Below, piece by piece: positions 1 through 11,460 of a stretch of DNA of 64,000 nt. The stretch lies in NCBI RefSeq assembly GCF_031755915.1, contig NC_083390.1, positions 20,817,501 through 20,881,500 of the forward strand, read 5' to 3'. Under the pieces are notes generated by a model, which did not search any database, was not told where the DNA came from, and worked only from the letters and a program-made list of their open reading frames with translations. Numbering within the stretch: position 1 is the stretch's first letter; the number at the start of each line of letters is the position of its first letter. Both the position numbers and the translations under genes were made by a program. The DNA is from Ziziphus jujuba (Eukaryota; Streptophyta; Magnoliopsida; Rosales; Rhamnaceae).

Positions 1-447
1 ATTTTTGTGTTTTTGATGGTCACTTTGATTGGTTTGCTACAGTTGATGTACGAAGCAAAGAATGTCTCACCATTTGATACGCACTATACCACTATGGTAT
101 TATTTTTTGTTTCTTTGTTTGTCTATGTCATTGCAGCAACCGTAGATAAAGAATTACCTCAACCTCAAAATCCAAATTACACTGGAATTATGTCTAAAAC
201 TAAGCTCTTTTCTGGGTGTTTTGCCTTGAATATGCTCCTCCTTATCCTTATTCCACCTTTTGGATGGTTCATCTTGACCTTGTGTATTGCTTACTTTGTG
301 AAGGTAATTTACAAATCATTATTTGATTTACTAAAACAATTGCCATTTCCTGAATTGATTCAAGTCGTCCTGACATGGGTAAGCGGAGTGCATGCCCATA
401 ATCATCCCTGTTCGAACGGAGAAGACAATAATAAGCCTCCTGTCTAG
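1..447 (+). CDS. Small plant membrane protein, 5'-partial (paralogue of 4282-4806)
   Basis: The reading frame is open from the first base of the window to a TAG at 445-447, so the 5' end lies outside. I do not recognise the family. The visible protein has three hydrophobic segments: near the start (around IGLLQLMYE), a second around VLFFVSLFVYVIAA, and a third around LLLILIPPFGWFILTLCIAYF. A polar tail ends in NGEDNNKPPV. The sequence at 4282-4806 encodes a clear paralogue sharing GLLQLMY, P-x-P-x-NPN, KLFS, NML-x-LIL, GWFI-x-(T/A)LC and the NGE-x-N-x-PPV tail. Conservation of both the hydrophobic core and the polar C-terminus between copies argues for a real protein. Function and expression are unknown. 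Confidence 0.5.
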   Translation: MFVFLMVTLIGLLQLMYEAKNVSPFDTHYTTMVLFFVSLFVYVIAATVDKELPQPQNPNYTGIMSKTKLFSGCFALNMLLLILIPPFGWFILTLCIAYFVKVIYKSLFDLLKQLPFPELIQVVLTWVSGVHAHNHPCSNGEDNNKPPV

Positions 448-481
448 CGTGAACGCCTTGAAGTTGGATATGAGATGTAAT

Positions 482-634
482 ACTAAAACAGTTACAATTT
501 CGTGAAGTTATTCAAGTCTTCCTGGCATGGGGAAGTGGAATATATGTACATAATCATCCCGGTTCGAATGGAGAATACAATATTAGGCCTCCTGTCTGGC
601 CTGAACTCGTTGAAGTTGTATATGAAATGTAATA
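482..634 (+). pseudogene. Tandem duplicate of the 3' end of the preceding membrane-protein gene
   Basis: This block repeats 330-482 almost base for base at an offset of 152 bp. It begins at ACTAAAACA, passes through CATAATCATCC and the segment encoding the NGE...PPV tail, and ends at TGTAATAC. It copies only the last ~39 codons plus 3' flank and has no start, so it is a dead tandem duplication. In this copy the TAG stop of the parent reads TGG. Confidence 0.75.
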
Positions 635-918
635 CAACTAGAGTTTTTTTAGGTTTTTTGTTTTTTCTTGTTGTTGAATAGGAGATGTTATCGTCGAACA
701 TAATAGGCCTTCTATGTATGTAGACGCGTGAACTAGTTGTTAGATGAGCAGTTCGATGAAATAATATGAAGAAAAATTCAAATTGTGTTATTTTTGTGTT
801 ATTGGTTATCCATTTAAAATGTGTTTGGTAAGATTTTTGACTTCGTTAATTGGCCAAAAACTCAACAAAATTTTTGAGTTCCGTCCAAAGTATTAACAAA
901 TAAATGAATTCGTTAATC

Positions 919-949
<31 letters not shown>

Positions 950-1555
950 TATTTTTTTGTTGAATGAATTCGTTAATATTTGTCAACAATGCAAAGCTGC
1001 CTGGGAATATTTTACCGTCAGCGTTAAATTATAGAGTAATTTCAAAATAATTCCATTATTTCAATCTCATACTGGCAGAGACCCTGGTGAAGAAACAGAG
1101 ATCGTCGGCCATGTTTGAAAGCTCAAAAAGTAATCAAAATAAACCTGAAATTAAGGATCTGTATATAGGAAGATGAAGCACACGATGTCTTCGATGGCCG
1201 GAGAGGTGATCGTAAAGCCGACGTTACACGACGGTAAATCTTTTGCCAAAACATATAAATAGAGCCTTAGGCTATCCTGTTTGGTTTTTGGGAAAGTGTG
1301 AGGAAAGTAAAAAATAATAATAATAAAAAATAGAAAGAAAAACAGGGAAAAAGTTTGATCTTTTTTTGTTTTCTATTTTTGATTCCACGGCTTTGTTGAA
1401 AAGGTGCTTTGTGGCTCCATGGGCTTCTGGTGGTGCGCCTGCGTCTTCGAGTTTTGGTCCTGTTATGAACCGCCAGTACGGTGCGTTCGGTGCTGTGACG
1501 CTTGACTAAGGGATGCTCATGATATGTCTCAGAAGCCAATCCAACTCCAGCCTTG

Positions 1556-1587
<32 letters not shown>

Positions 1588-2373
1588 CAATTTCTAAATT
1601 TATGAAATTTCAATTCTGGGTTTGTTGCTAAGAATTTTGTATGAGGAAAAGAAAAATGAAGAATTCATCACCTGACTAGTGTCTCAGTAGAAGTAAGATT
1701 CTTTAAAACTGTGAGAATTTTCATTTACAGTCCACCCGAGTAAAAATTAAAATCTACTTTTCACAGTGCAGAGAGTAGAAAATCAATGAACTTTGAGCTG
1801 AATTGGTAATAAGAAAACTCAAAAGGAATATAATTATTTGATAGTAATATATATATCTGTGAATTTGCTTGAGTTCATATAGAGAACTGTTTTAATTCCA
1901 AAATCATTTTCCACAACCGGTCTAATTTAATTTATCGTATTGGTTGCATAACTGTGATAGTTTTGGTAATTTTTGAGACATCATGATTGGTATATTGTCT
2001 TATAACTTTCAGTTGAATACTTTTAGCTACATTTTAACTGGAATATTTTCTCCAGGGATTGGTGAGTTCTGTTGAAATGGTAAAATTTGTAGCAATCAAT
2101 GCCAGGCCAACCGTACTAGTTTATTTGCCTTTCACTTCCTCAAGCAGTGTCGAGGGCATCAATTGGCAGGGCCCTAAACTTACTATTGTAGAATACTACA
2201 TGTAAAGATGTCCTTTTTTTTCTTTGCTAAAGCTATAAAATTACCATTTTTCAGTTATTCCCTTAACTTTTTCACTATTGAATGTTAAATATTTTGAGTT
2301 TCCATTGAATTAATCCCACGGCATGGTTCTTAATTCACAATATGATATATATGAAATACTTTCCTGTTGTGCA
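635..2373. other. Intergenic stretch without a supported gene
   Basis: Contents: a (TA)n tract near 922-950, a poly-T run at about 1560-1587, and otherwise AT-rich unique-looking sequence. A 29-codon frame from an ATG at 1173 (MKHTMSSMAGEV...) could be the first exon of something. I could not link it to a downstream exon, so it is not called. Confidence 0.5.
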
Positions 2374-3487
2374 GGATGCTTGCAGATCCTTCCTTTTTAT
2401 ATAAGCTTCTCTTAGAGCAGGCTACTACAATTGGTTGCTCAGTTTGGTGGGAGTTTAAGAACAGGAAGTGTAGATATGTCTTCCTTTTATGACAAGGGAT
2501 TGAAATTGTCTGGTTTTTGCATTGAAATGCTGAAGTAATTGATGGTTCCTTTACTATCGGATAAACCAAGAATGGGATCTGGCACTTGTTCATGTGCTCA
2601 TTGTTGCAGCATGCGATGCTATTGTTGTTTGGTCGCCTGCTCCTTGTCGTTCACATGGTAACATGTTCCGGTTTGATTTGCAAAATACATTGCAGAAGCT
2701 CCCAAACAACATATTTGAAAGAAGCTATTCACTAAGGGAATTTGATTTACAAAAGAGATTGCACTCTTTCTTCTATAAGACTGCAGAGTTGTGTATGGCT
2801 GGGCTAACTGCTGGAGCAGTGCAAGGTTCTTTATCAAATTATCTAGCCAGTAAGGAGGGAAAATATGAAGCAAAAGAAAACCCACTTAAACTGTTTCTTT
2901 TGTAAAACTAAATAGTACTGATTAGAGTTTATCAATAAGAATGAAGAAACCATTGTGACTTCTCTCTGAAAGTTTAACTATCGAAGAATTTACCCTGCAG
3001 GCTTGAGAAGCATTGGTTTATGTACTTTAAGAAAAAAATTATTGAAGAACTATTCTATGATGGATGATAATTGAATAACTTTTTTGTTGTGCTGTGAGTA
3101 TAATGTTTATATGTAATGTTTACATATTTCAAATATAACATTCTCTGGGGAATGTCATGAATTTGGAATAGATTTAGGGGTTTAAGAAGAGTTGTTATTT
3201 GAAAAAAACGTGTTGCCCTTGATTGTTGTTTTTAGCGAAATATTCGGCTTACCTACCATAATAAATTAAATTGGTCAAACTAATTTTGTTCTCTGCAATT
3301 GTTAACTTGTTTGGCAGGTTATCTGTGTCGATACCAAGCACAAGCACTAATGCACTTGGTTATGGTGGCTGTCCTAGGACTTTATGCTAACGTGAGATAT
3401 CAGCTCTTATGTGGATATGACAGGGCAATGTCAAACCACGTTGATGTCATTAGAGGGTCGCTGTTTTTCAGCATAGCATTGAAGGTT
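2374..3487 (+). pseudogene. RETICULATA-RELATED (DUF3411) gene fragment, broken
   Basis: Translated pieces match the chloroplast-membrane RETICULATA-related family as I know it. 2375-2467 gives LADPSFLYKLLLEQ...CSVWWEFKNR. 2560-2870 gives WDLALVHVL...ACDAIVVWS, then RFDLQNTLQKLPNNIFE, QKRLHSFFYK and ELCMAGLTAGAVQGSLSN. 3318-3485 gives LSVSIPSTSTNALGYG, then LGLYANVRYQLLCGYDRAM and SLFFSIALK. The gap before 3318 looks like a retained intron ending in GGCAG. Damage: a one-base insertion near 3365 shifts frame inside GYGA-x-LGLYAN, and the N-terminal and C-terminal parts of the ~330-400 aa protein are missing. Retained intron sequence means it arose by DNA duplication, not retroposition. Members act in chloroplast envelope and leaf mesophyll development; this copy is very unlikely to be functional. 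Confidence 0.8.
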
Positions 3488-4281
3488 TTCTCTATGAAAC
3501 ACTTATTGGCTGCTTATATTTGCTACATATGTGAGACATTTAAATTGGTTTCCCTCATTTTTTGGTGCGACTGCTAGGGGCCTTTTTTTTTAATTTATTT
3601 TTTTTCCACCTTCTTAATCTTTACTTTTTGGTCTTCTAAAGATATGTTATTCTTATGGTTTCATATGAATGATTATGCATTAGTTGTCTTAATTTTTCCT
3701 TGTCTCATATTGAGTATCTTCACTATCAATATGCTTGCCACTGGGATTTTTCCTTTTCTTTCTCTTTTTTCTTTTTTAAATAAATTTGAAAAGTAGGTGG
3801 GATAGTTATGATTTTACCTGAGGGAACCCATGCGCTTTCTAAAAAGGATTACTAATCCTTAACTTTTCAAGGAATCCTTCATCAGTGGTCAGTGCACTAC
3901 TGGATTGATCTGGTTTCCATAGCTAGCACTATTGGAAGGGGTATGCCAATTTGGTAATTTCATTTTTGTTTATTTATTTATTTGTTTATCTGTTTAGTTT
4001 TTTGACTTTTCTTGTTAAAACTAATTGAGCAATTTACGTTTTGGTTAGAGGGAGATGGTATTTATTTTTTATTTTTTATTTTGGTTTTGTTTCATATACG
4101 GCTGCGTCTGAATTTGACTTGGGGAGTATTCGACTCTTGGTTTAGTGGAGTATACATCTTAAAAGGGTCGTATTCTTTTTAATTATTTTAAATTGTACGA
4201 TATGTTAGAATCACCAGTACTAGATAGTACTTCATTTTATATTTTAATTGTGTAATTATAATATATTGCTTCAGATGTAAG
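3488..4281. other. T-rich intergenic sequence
   Basis: I see no coding frame with family resemblance. T-rich stretches near 3580-3610 and 3960-4090 dominate. The first ~100 bp is probably the intron following the last recognisable RETICULATA-related exon. Confidence 0.4.
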
Positions 4282-4806
4282 ATGTATTTAAAAATTGTTA
4301 CTTTAAAAGAAATAAAAATGTATGCAGGGAATCATAAACAATGTTTAGATTTGTTGATGACGAACGAGCTTTTCGCAATTTTATTCGTTTTGATTGGTTT
4401 ACTTCAATTGATGTATCAAGGAAAATGTCCCTCACCATCTGAAACTCATTATGAAAATTATGGTTTTGTTTCTTTATTTTTCTGTATCAATATTGCATCA
4501 AAGATATATTTACAACTACCTCATCCTCATAACCCAAATCAAGCTAGGATTACTCCTAAAATCAAGCTATTTTCTAGATCTTTTGACTGCTTGAATATGC
4601 TCATACTTATCCTCCTTTCTCCTCTTGGGTGGTTCATTTTTGCCTTGTGTGTTGCTTACTTTGTGAAGGTCATTTCCGAGTTCATATATCGTACACTTAA
4701 AAGAATTGCTATCACACGGTGTTATTTAGGTTCTCCAAATATGAAGCGCAGAATAGACAACCATCAACCCAGTTTGAATGGAGAACACAATAGGCCTCCT
4801 GTCTAG
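4282..4806 (+). CDS. Small plant membrane protein, paralogue of the one at 1-447
   Basis: An open frame of 174 codons ends in TAG. It shares with the copy at 1-447 the GLLQLMY segment, the H-(N/x)-PNQ/NPN linker, a long hydrophobic segment (LNMLILILLSPLGWFIFALC) and a C-terminal NGEHNRPPV. It therefore has about three membrane segments with a polar tail. The start is uncertain. ATGs at 4282, 4318 and about 4354 are in frame. ATGCAG at 4322-4327 could instead be a splice acceptor, in which case the first exon lies upstream. No known domain is recognised. The two copies bracket the RETICULATA-related fragment, consistent with local duplication. Confidence 0.45.
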   Translation: MYLKIVTLKEIKMYAGNHKQCLDLLMTNELFAILFVLIGLLQLMYQGKCPSPSETHYENYGFVSLFFCINIASKIYLQLPHPHNPNQARITPKIKLFSRSFDCLNMLILILLSPLGWFIFALCVAYFVKVISEFIYRTLKRIAITRCYLGSPNMKRRIDNHQPSLNGEHNRPPV

Positions 4807-5374
4807 TGTGAACTTGCTGTTATATTAGCCGACCTGCAATCAAGAACACTTGCCAAGAAGTTTGATGAAATAATAGAACTTCTATAACTAGAGCTTTTAA
4901 GGTATTGATATTTAAAGGTATTTTGTTACCCCCCCTCTCCCTCTTTCTTTTTTTTTTTCTTTTTTCTTTTTGTTTTTTCCTAATCCTGATAGAGGTTCTT
5001 TAGTTTGTCTTGTTGTTGATTAGAAAATGTCATTGCTGACTTAAGTAAAGGCCTAGAAAATCTAGTAAAAACTCTACTGGGAGTAGAGGCTACTGCAATT
5101 TGATTCAATGTGTAAGGATATCATTAGAAAAAGTTTTTATGATATGTTTTGATGCTGAAAATTATATTGCTATACTTGATTTCTGTTGAAAGTTGGTCCT
5201 CTGGTTTTTGAACGAAAGTGACTCTGTTTCCTGAATTTATGCTTGCTGCCTTGCTCAGCTTGGTCTGTGTTGGTGATTTGCTAATAATTAGAAAAATTAT
5301 TAATTCCATACATTGTAGTGTTATCGGTGTTCAAAAAAAGGATGCTCTCATAGGGAAGTGTGCTTCCGCTGCTT

Positions 5375-6075
5375 TTGATTTATAAACCTTGTAATGTTAC
5401 TAGAGCTTTGGCTTAGGGGAATGGTTGTTTCAAATGGTTTCCAAAAATAATATTGCATTATAGATAAATAGAAAGTATTGCCTCATCTGAGAGAGAATTT
5501 CACACTTGTTTGAATTTTCGTTGGAGATATAGCGTTTACATTGTCACCATTATGATGTTTATAGAATATAATTTCAATAGTTTTAGTTGGGAGGAAAAAA
5601 AAAAAGTTTGGGATATCATTTGTAATCCTTTCTTAGAATATAATTTCAATAGTTTTAGTTGGGAGGGAAAAAAAAAAAAAGTTTGGGATATCATTTGTAA
5701 TCCTTTCTTATATATTCAAAGGCAGCTTAGCAAATTATTTTGACATATTCATTTATATTTTTATTTGCTTATCAAGTATCAATTTTGAACTCGCTTATAT
5801 AGTAGTATATTTGGCTGTAAATGATATTCAAAATTTTGTGTTGATTTGTGTTTATAATGGATTACTCTAAAGTATCTTTTTATTCTTGTAAATTTTGCTT
5901 GTGAGTTAATCATTGCTGGACCAATTTTGATAGAATAGTGACAAAGAAGGATAAATTTAATTTCGTGATTAGGCATGAAGGTTTTCTTCCAAACTTAAAA
6001 AGTGCATTGAAAATCTTATTACAAGAAGTAGCATGGTTAGGCAAGATTGTAGAAATATATATGGAGCTGGAAATA
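5375..6075 (+). repeat. Local segmental duplication, copy 1 (partner 7146-7745)
   Basis: Shared landmarks in the same order: TTACTAGAGCTTTGG (5397 and 7174), TTTCAAATGG, TATATTCAAAGG, GACAAAGAAGGATAA (5940 and 7605), AGTGCATTGAAA/AGTGCATTAGAA, and ATGGAGCT near the end. The spacing of about 1.67-1.77 kb places the orphan terminal exon at 6592-6764 between the two copies. Divergence is moderate, so the duplication is older than the 72-bp one inside it. Confidence 0.75.
5563..5707 (+). repeat. 72-bp direct tandem duplication (two copies)
   Basis: Copy one is 5563-5634 and copy two 5635-5707. Both run from AGAATATAATTTCAATAG through GTTGGGAGG, an A-run (11 versus 13 A) and GGGATATCATTTGTAATCC to TTTCTTA. 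Apart from A-run length and one base they look identical, so the duplication is recent. The homologous region around 7310-7390 has only one copy. Confidence 0.85.
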
Positions 6076-6591
6076 ACTTTGGTAGGACAGAGTAAAGTAG
6101 CGAGAAGCGATAGATAATAAAATTTACTACAACTTAAAACTAGAAAAGCCAAAATGAATTTCTTAAATCTCAACCTTACATCTTTACCAGGCATTTGCAA
6201 TGCCTTATATTATGAAATTCCCATAAGAAGTTGTCATCTTTTACAAGGACCTTTTATAGGGATGTTAGATGCTAATTTTGGTAACAGTCTCAATAAAAAG
6301 TTTTTGTAGTGCTAATTGGCTTTCATAACTGGTACTCGCACTTGGTGTAATCCTATATCTTTTCTATTTCATGTCTATCACCATGCGTTTATAATTTCTC
6401 ATGTGTGTTCCTATTTTGTAGTGCTTTCTCCCGTAAACTATGCTTACTCATGAATATGAGCAGTGTCTCTGTAATATCTTCTCTCTCATAATATTAGTAT
6501 TTCTAACCTACGCCGAAGACTGCTTATGTATTTTATAAACATAGTATTGTCTCAAGAAGGATATTTCCATTCTGTTTTTTGCATTTCAGTA

Positions 6592-6764
6592 GAGAATTGA
6601 CCTGTACAAGGTGCATGGCGCTCTGAAGGGAAAGGCTGGTTCACGAATCCTTCCTCACAATTAGGGTGATATCAGTATCATGAAGGCTGGACCTGAAGCA
6701 AACAAGTTTGAAGAGTCTATTACTAACCTCTTTGGTGAAGATGCAAATGAAGATGCTTGACTTT
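6592..6764 (+). pseudogene. Orphan terminal exon of an unidentified gene, with internal stop
   Basis: After a good acceptor (TTTTTTGCATTTCAG, ending near 6590) one frame reads RIDLYKVHGALKGKAGSR...LPHN, then a TAG, then GDISIMKAGPEANKFEESIT and NLFGEDANEDA before a natural TGA at 6758-6760. The acidic C-terminus and constrained codon pattern look like a genuine last exon, but I do not recognise the protein. The in-frame TAG after LPHN and the lack of upstream exons make it a probable remnant. Confidence 0.5.
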
Positions 6765-7051
6765 CATGTTAGAACTTCTAAGACTAGGTGTTGCATCTGA
6801 CTCGTTGAGACTGCCATAAATTCATATACATTTTTAAAGCGCGATTTTTGGGAGTTGCTCTCACAGCAGGTGCTTCAACGAATGTGTATAACGGGGCAGA
6901 GTGGAATGTAGGAATTTGTGAATAGAAATTATAAATATTATTTATTTATTTGGTTGTCACTACAACAGGACAGTTGCTTTTGCTTTTGGGAAAGTGAGAC
7001 ATTCTTGTGTTATAAGTGTTGAAAAATGTAAAGCGAGAGAATGCAAAAACA

Positions 7052-7075
7052 GGGGGGGGGGGGGGGGGGGGGGGG
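7052..7075 (+). repeat. Poly-G run of 24
   Basis: Twenty-four consecutive G followed by TGCTGGTTGGTGGTGGGGGATG, giving a G-rich patch with quadruplex potential on the plus strand. Runs of this length are polymorphic and error-prone, so the exact count is unreliable. Confidence 0.85.
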
Positions 7076-7145
7076 TGCTGGTTGGTGGTGGGGGATGCAG
7101 TATAGCGTGTACCGCTACTATCATATCATATGCAGTGTTGCCCTG

Positions 7146-7745
7146 GCTTTTGACTTATAAACATTATAATGTTACTAGAGCTTTGGGGTTGAGGACTGTT
7201 TGTTTCAAATGGCTTCCAAAAGTGCTTACCTGAGGGAGAATTTCATACTTATTTTATTTGAATTTGAGTTTGATAGGGTTTATATTGTCATCTTTATTAT
7301 GTTTGTAGAATTGAATGTCAATGGTTTTATTTGAAAATATTTTTGAGTTCACTTGGGAGATCGTTTTTGGATCCTCTGTTATATATTCAAAGGTTTTAAA
7401 TGCGTAATGATCTTTTCACATATTCATTTATATGTATTTGCTAATTAAGCATTGATTTTGAACTTGTTAATTTACTAGGATATTTAGCAGACAATGATAT
7501 TCAAAGGTTTGTCTTAATCTGAGTTCATAGGAGTTACTCTAGGGTATTTTCTTGCTCACGTATATTTTGCTTATCAGTTATTGCTGGACCTACTTAGGTA
7601 CTGTGACAAAGAAGGATAATTTGAATCTCTCTATTAATAGGCATGAATCCCTTCTTCCAACCTTAGAAAGTGCATTAGAAAGTCATACTACAAAGAAATA
7701 GCATGATTAGATTTGATTGTAGGTAAAGATATGGAGCTACAGTGC
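7146..7745 (+). repeat. Local segmental duplication, copy 2 (partner 5375-6075)
   Basis: Homologous to 5375-6075 in order and orientation, with about 1.7 kb between matching points. No coding potential is visible in either copy, so it is probably duplicated intron or 3' flank of the gene that left the exon at 6592-6764. Confidence 0.75.
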
Positions 7746-8194
7746 AAATGTGCAACCCCCAGGTCAGAGTGGAGTATGTATAATAAATAAAGGCATGTTC
7801 GTTTCTCTTGTTACCTCCACCCTCTCTAGTTTGGACTTAATATATATATATATATATATGCTGTCTAATAGTTGAATACAATAAATTTGCCAAGTTAATA
7901 ATTATTTTCTTTTTACCAAATTTTAGATGCCATTTTATTTAGTGTTAAATTTTCCTCGAGGTATGAGATAAATATAAACATTCACAGTGCAACACCCAAT
8001 TTGGTTTGAAGTATAGTAGCTAGATAAGGGTGTGTTTCTTTGTCTTTGTTGCGTTTTTTTTTTTTTTTTTTTTCAGCTTAATTGTTTGTCTTGTTACCTC
8101 CTACCCCGCTCCTTTGGACTTGATATATAAGCTGTTTAACAATGGAATACAATAAACTGTTTAATAATTATTTTTTTTTAACCGAATTTTAGAT
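7735..8194 (+). repeat. Short tandem duplication (~7735-7930 and ~7980-8194)
   Basis: Both halves share the order GTGCAACACCC-like, then CTTGTTACCTCC, TTTGGACTT, ATATA, GCTGT, AATACAATAAA, TAATAATTATTTT and AATTTTAGAT. The second copy has a poly-T insertion near 8053-8075. No coding function is visible. Confidence 0.6.
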
Positions 8195-10935
8195 ACTAAT
8201 GAATAACGTGATAGTGTTAGTGTACCTACCCAACAATGTACGGAGAGATCTAATAAATAAATAAATAAATAGCCCAATGTATGGAAGCAGAAATCCAAAA
8301 ATAAAAAAAATAAAAATTTGTAGACTGTATATAGAGAGACACATCCACAAGTCCATGTGATGTGCCTCGTTTATGAGAGAAAATAAAAAATGTAATCCAA
8401 AAATTCCATTAAATGTTTTGGACGGAGAAGAAAGATACAAGCAGCAAGGGAAAAGAAAATAATAAATAAATAAATGGTTTTCATTGGACGTAAAAAGAAT
8501 AAATAAATACTTACCAGGGAGATTTCTGCCTTTTTTGTTTTTTTTTTTTTTTTGGGGGTAATCAGAGCTCTTGAAAAGGACTTTGTTTGGTCTTCAAATC
8601 ACGGCATTCTTGATTCCTTTTGCTCCGGCCCATTAAAGCCCTTTGTTCTCCGACCCATTAACGCATTGTCATGCCTTCAGCAAAGGAAGGAATGATTTTA
8701 TGTCCCCAAAAAAAAAAAAAAAAAAAAAAAAGCAAGCAATGGTTTTCTTTTTGCAATGGTGCCCTTCAATTTTATTATTATGATATATTTTGTATTTTTT
8801 ACAAGTCAATTTTGACTTTGATACTCGTTTTGTATTAAAATGAACAAGTTGTCAAAAAAAAAAAAAAAAAATTGAAAGGGAAGTTTTTGAAAAAATTGAA
8901 AATGCAATGGTAGACGTACAAAAGTTTTGAACTATAATTAGTTCGAAAGAAAATTAAAAAAGAAAAAAGAAAAATCAATTTGATCATCATTTTAATTTAT
9001 GTATAAAGGACAATTGAATTGAGATATTAACAACACTAATATTATAGCTCCTTGTTACAATTGCAGCTTTTTTTTTTCTTTTTTTTTTTTTGTTTTTTGT
9101 TTTTTGGGTGAAATACAATAATGCCACCCTGAGTATAATCTGCTTGTTATATCAAAGAAAAATGGTTTTTTCAGCACAACTATTTAAAAGTTACTCGATA
9201 AGGACCCTCTTTTATATTACATGGAAGTCATCTTGCACAAAGTCAACTATAACCTTGGAAGCGAAAAAGTTAAAAAAAATAAAAAATAAAAAATAATAAG
9301 AAAAAAAGTCAACTATAACCTACCCTAGATAAAATAATAACAATAATAATAATGAAAAAAATAAAATATGAAAAGGAGAGTGCCAGTAGGTAAACAGTTT
9401 TGTCGTTTCGTTTTTGATTTTTACTATGTTAAATAAAAAAAAAATATAAAAAAGGTGGACTTTTTAATTGGCGAAGTTATTGCAGGACTCAAGTTGATAT
9501 AACATATGCATATTTTTATAAACAAATAATCCGTCAAACTTCATTATGTAATTTAAAATATATTTTATTTCTCTCATTGCTTATTCAATGCTTGTAATGC
9601 AATGACAAGCTGCATAATCGCTAAGATTTTGACGTTTAAATTTAATTAATAGCTAAAACTCCATGATTTTTCATATTTCGTTGTGTTGGCTTGGCACATT
9701 CGTTTGACAAAATACATGCATAACTTTTGAAGATTAGAATCCGTTTAGTATATATAAGGTAAGAAGAGTTTTTGAGTATAAAGCTTTTTCTAATAGAATT
9801 TTTATAAAAAAAAAAAAAAGAAATTATTGAAAAGCTATCAAATATTTGATTGTTAGTTTAAAAAATGCTTTTTAAACTTTATTTAATGTTCTTTTAGATT
9901 TATAACGACATTTTCTTAACAAAAAAAAAAAAACACAATTAACTTAAAAAGCCCTTTTTTTTTTTGTTAACAAGCTGATTTTTAGCCACACATCCATTTT
10001 TTTAATCAAAAAAAGCTTATGATAACCAATAAATATTTAATGCGTAAAAATAAATCATACCAAGCATACTCTAAAATTTATAGTTTACTCATCAGTTTTT
10101 ACTAATGATTACAAATAATTGATAAATCCTGTTTCATGTTCCTTATATCCACATTTTTTAAAAAAAGAAAAAAAAAAGAAAAGAAAAAAAAGAAAGAAAC
10201 TTTTTTTTTTTTAAAACTAAATACCTAATACCTAAAACAGTTGAACGAGTATTCTTATTCTGATTAATGTAATTTAACATTAAAAAATCAGGTTTTAGAT
10301 TGATATACCTCTACATTTAAAATTAATACTACCCAGCAACTAGTAATATTACAAAATATAATACATAATTAGTCCCCAAAAATAAATAAATAAATAAATA
10401 AAAGAAAGAAAAGGCATTTACGTCGTGACTTACTAAAAACTCCGTGCCAAATAGCAATAATTAATATATTTTCTGGAAAGTAGAGTTACATTTTTGTCAA
10501 AGCTAACATTATGATAATGAAGATGGAAAAACTTCTATTTTTGAACCTACAATTTTTTTTGGGTAATAATTTCTTGACCTAGTAACAAGTTTTTTTGAAC
10601 ATTGTATAGGAACACAAAAAGTATTACGAAAAAACACCAAAAAATAATTATAAGCCTTGTGGTGACCATCCAATGATAAAAGCTATTGGTTTCTTATATA
10701 ACGGCCAATGTTCAAAATCTCTTCACCTCCTATACAACAACAACAACAATTTGAAAAACATTATAAGACTTTTGTTCTATGACTAAAAAGCATCCAACAA
10801 CAAGTTTCATCGTGGGCATAAACATATAATATATATTGCAACTTGTAACTACATTTCTGATATGTATATTTTTTTAATATTTGAGAGTAGAGATATTCAA
10901 ATTGTAGGCTTTTGCTACATGTAGTATACAATATG

Positions 10936-10967
<32 letters not shown>

Positions 10968-11460
10968 ATTTTTCTTTTGTTCGGATTCATTGGTGACAAC
11001 ATGTATTCTAAATGAATTTCATACAAAATATCTGATTAATAAAAGAATGAGTGTATATATATATATATATATATATCTTTGCCACTAGGCTCCTATTTTA
11101 TAAACGTGGGTTATCATGTACTTATTATTGTACGCCATATATGTTAAAGGAAAAAATTAGTTAAAAAAAATAACAATAATAGAAGACAAAAGGCATAGAC
11201 TTGAACGTAAGCTACAACAAAAATATTTGCCAAATAACATAAATTGACATATCTTGCACTCAAAATGATTACATTGGATTAACACATATAACCAACCCCT
11301 TTATTTATTAAAGAAAAAAAAAAACCTTTATTTCTTTAATATATAATTCATCAAAACATTGTTCAAATACAAAACACAACCATGTATGAAATCTACTTAA
11401 CTAAACATAATTGTTATTCATCAAAGGTTGATCTATGTAGGGTCGCCAAAAAGTACTCAT
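8195..11460. other. AT-rich intergenic region without a supported gene
   Basis: Dominated by poly-A/poly-T runs (for example around 8535, 8708-8731, 8857-8870, 9067-9091), (AATA)n at 10379-10400, and (TG)n/(TA)n at 10938-10966 and 11055-11075. The stretch 9715-10080 looks like an old non-autonomous transposon with poorly preserved ends. I found no terminal repeat or target duplication good enough to call it. No coding frame shows family resemblance. Confidence 0.5.

Larger units (their letters stand above)
4807..6591. other. Intergenic sequence including first copy of a local duplication
   Basis: Contains C/T-rich sequence near 4925-4980 and no supported gene. From about 5375 to 6075 it is homologous to 7146-7745 (separate entry). 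It may be intron of the lost gene whose last exon is at 6592-6764. Confidence 0.4.

Noticed and set aside
1267..1590. Minus-strand frame beginning with a poly-Lys run
   Set aside because: The Lys run is only the poly-T tract read backwards; the rest is low complexity with no family resemblance.
9715..10080. Possible old DNA transposon with (TTTGGTATGAT)-like ends
   Set aside because: The ends are too degenerate and no target duplication could be matched.
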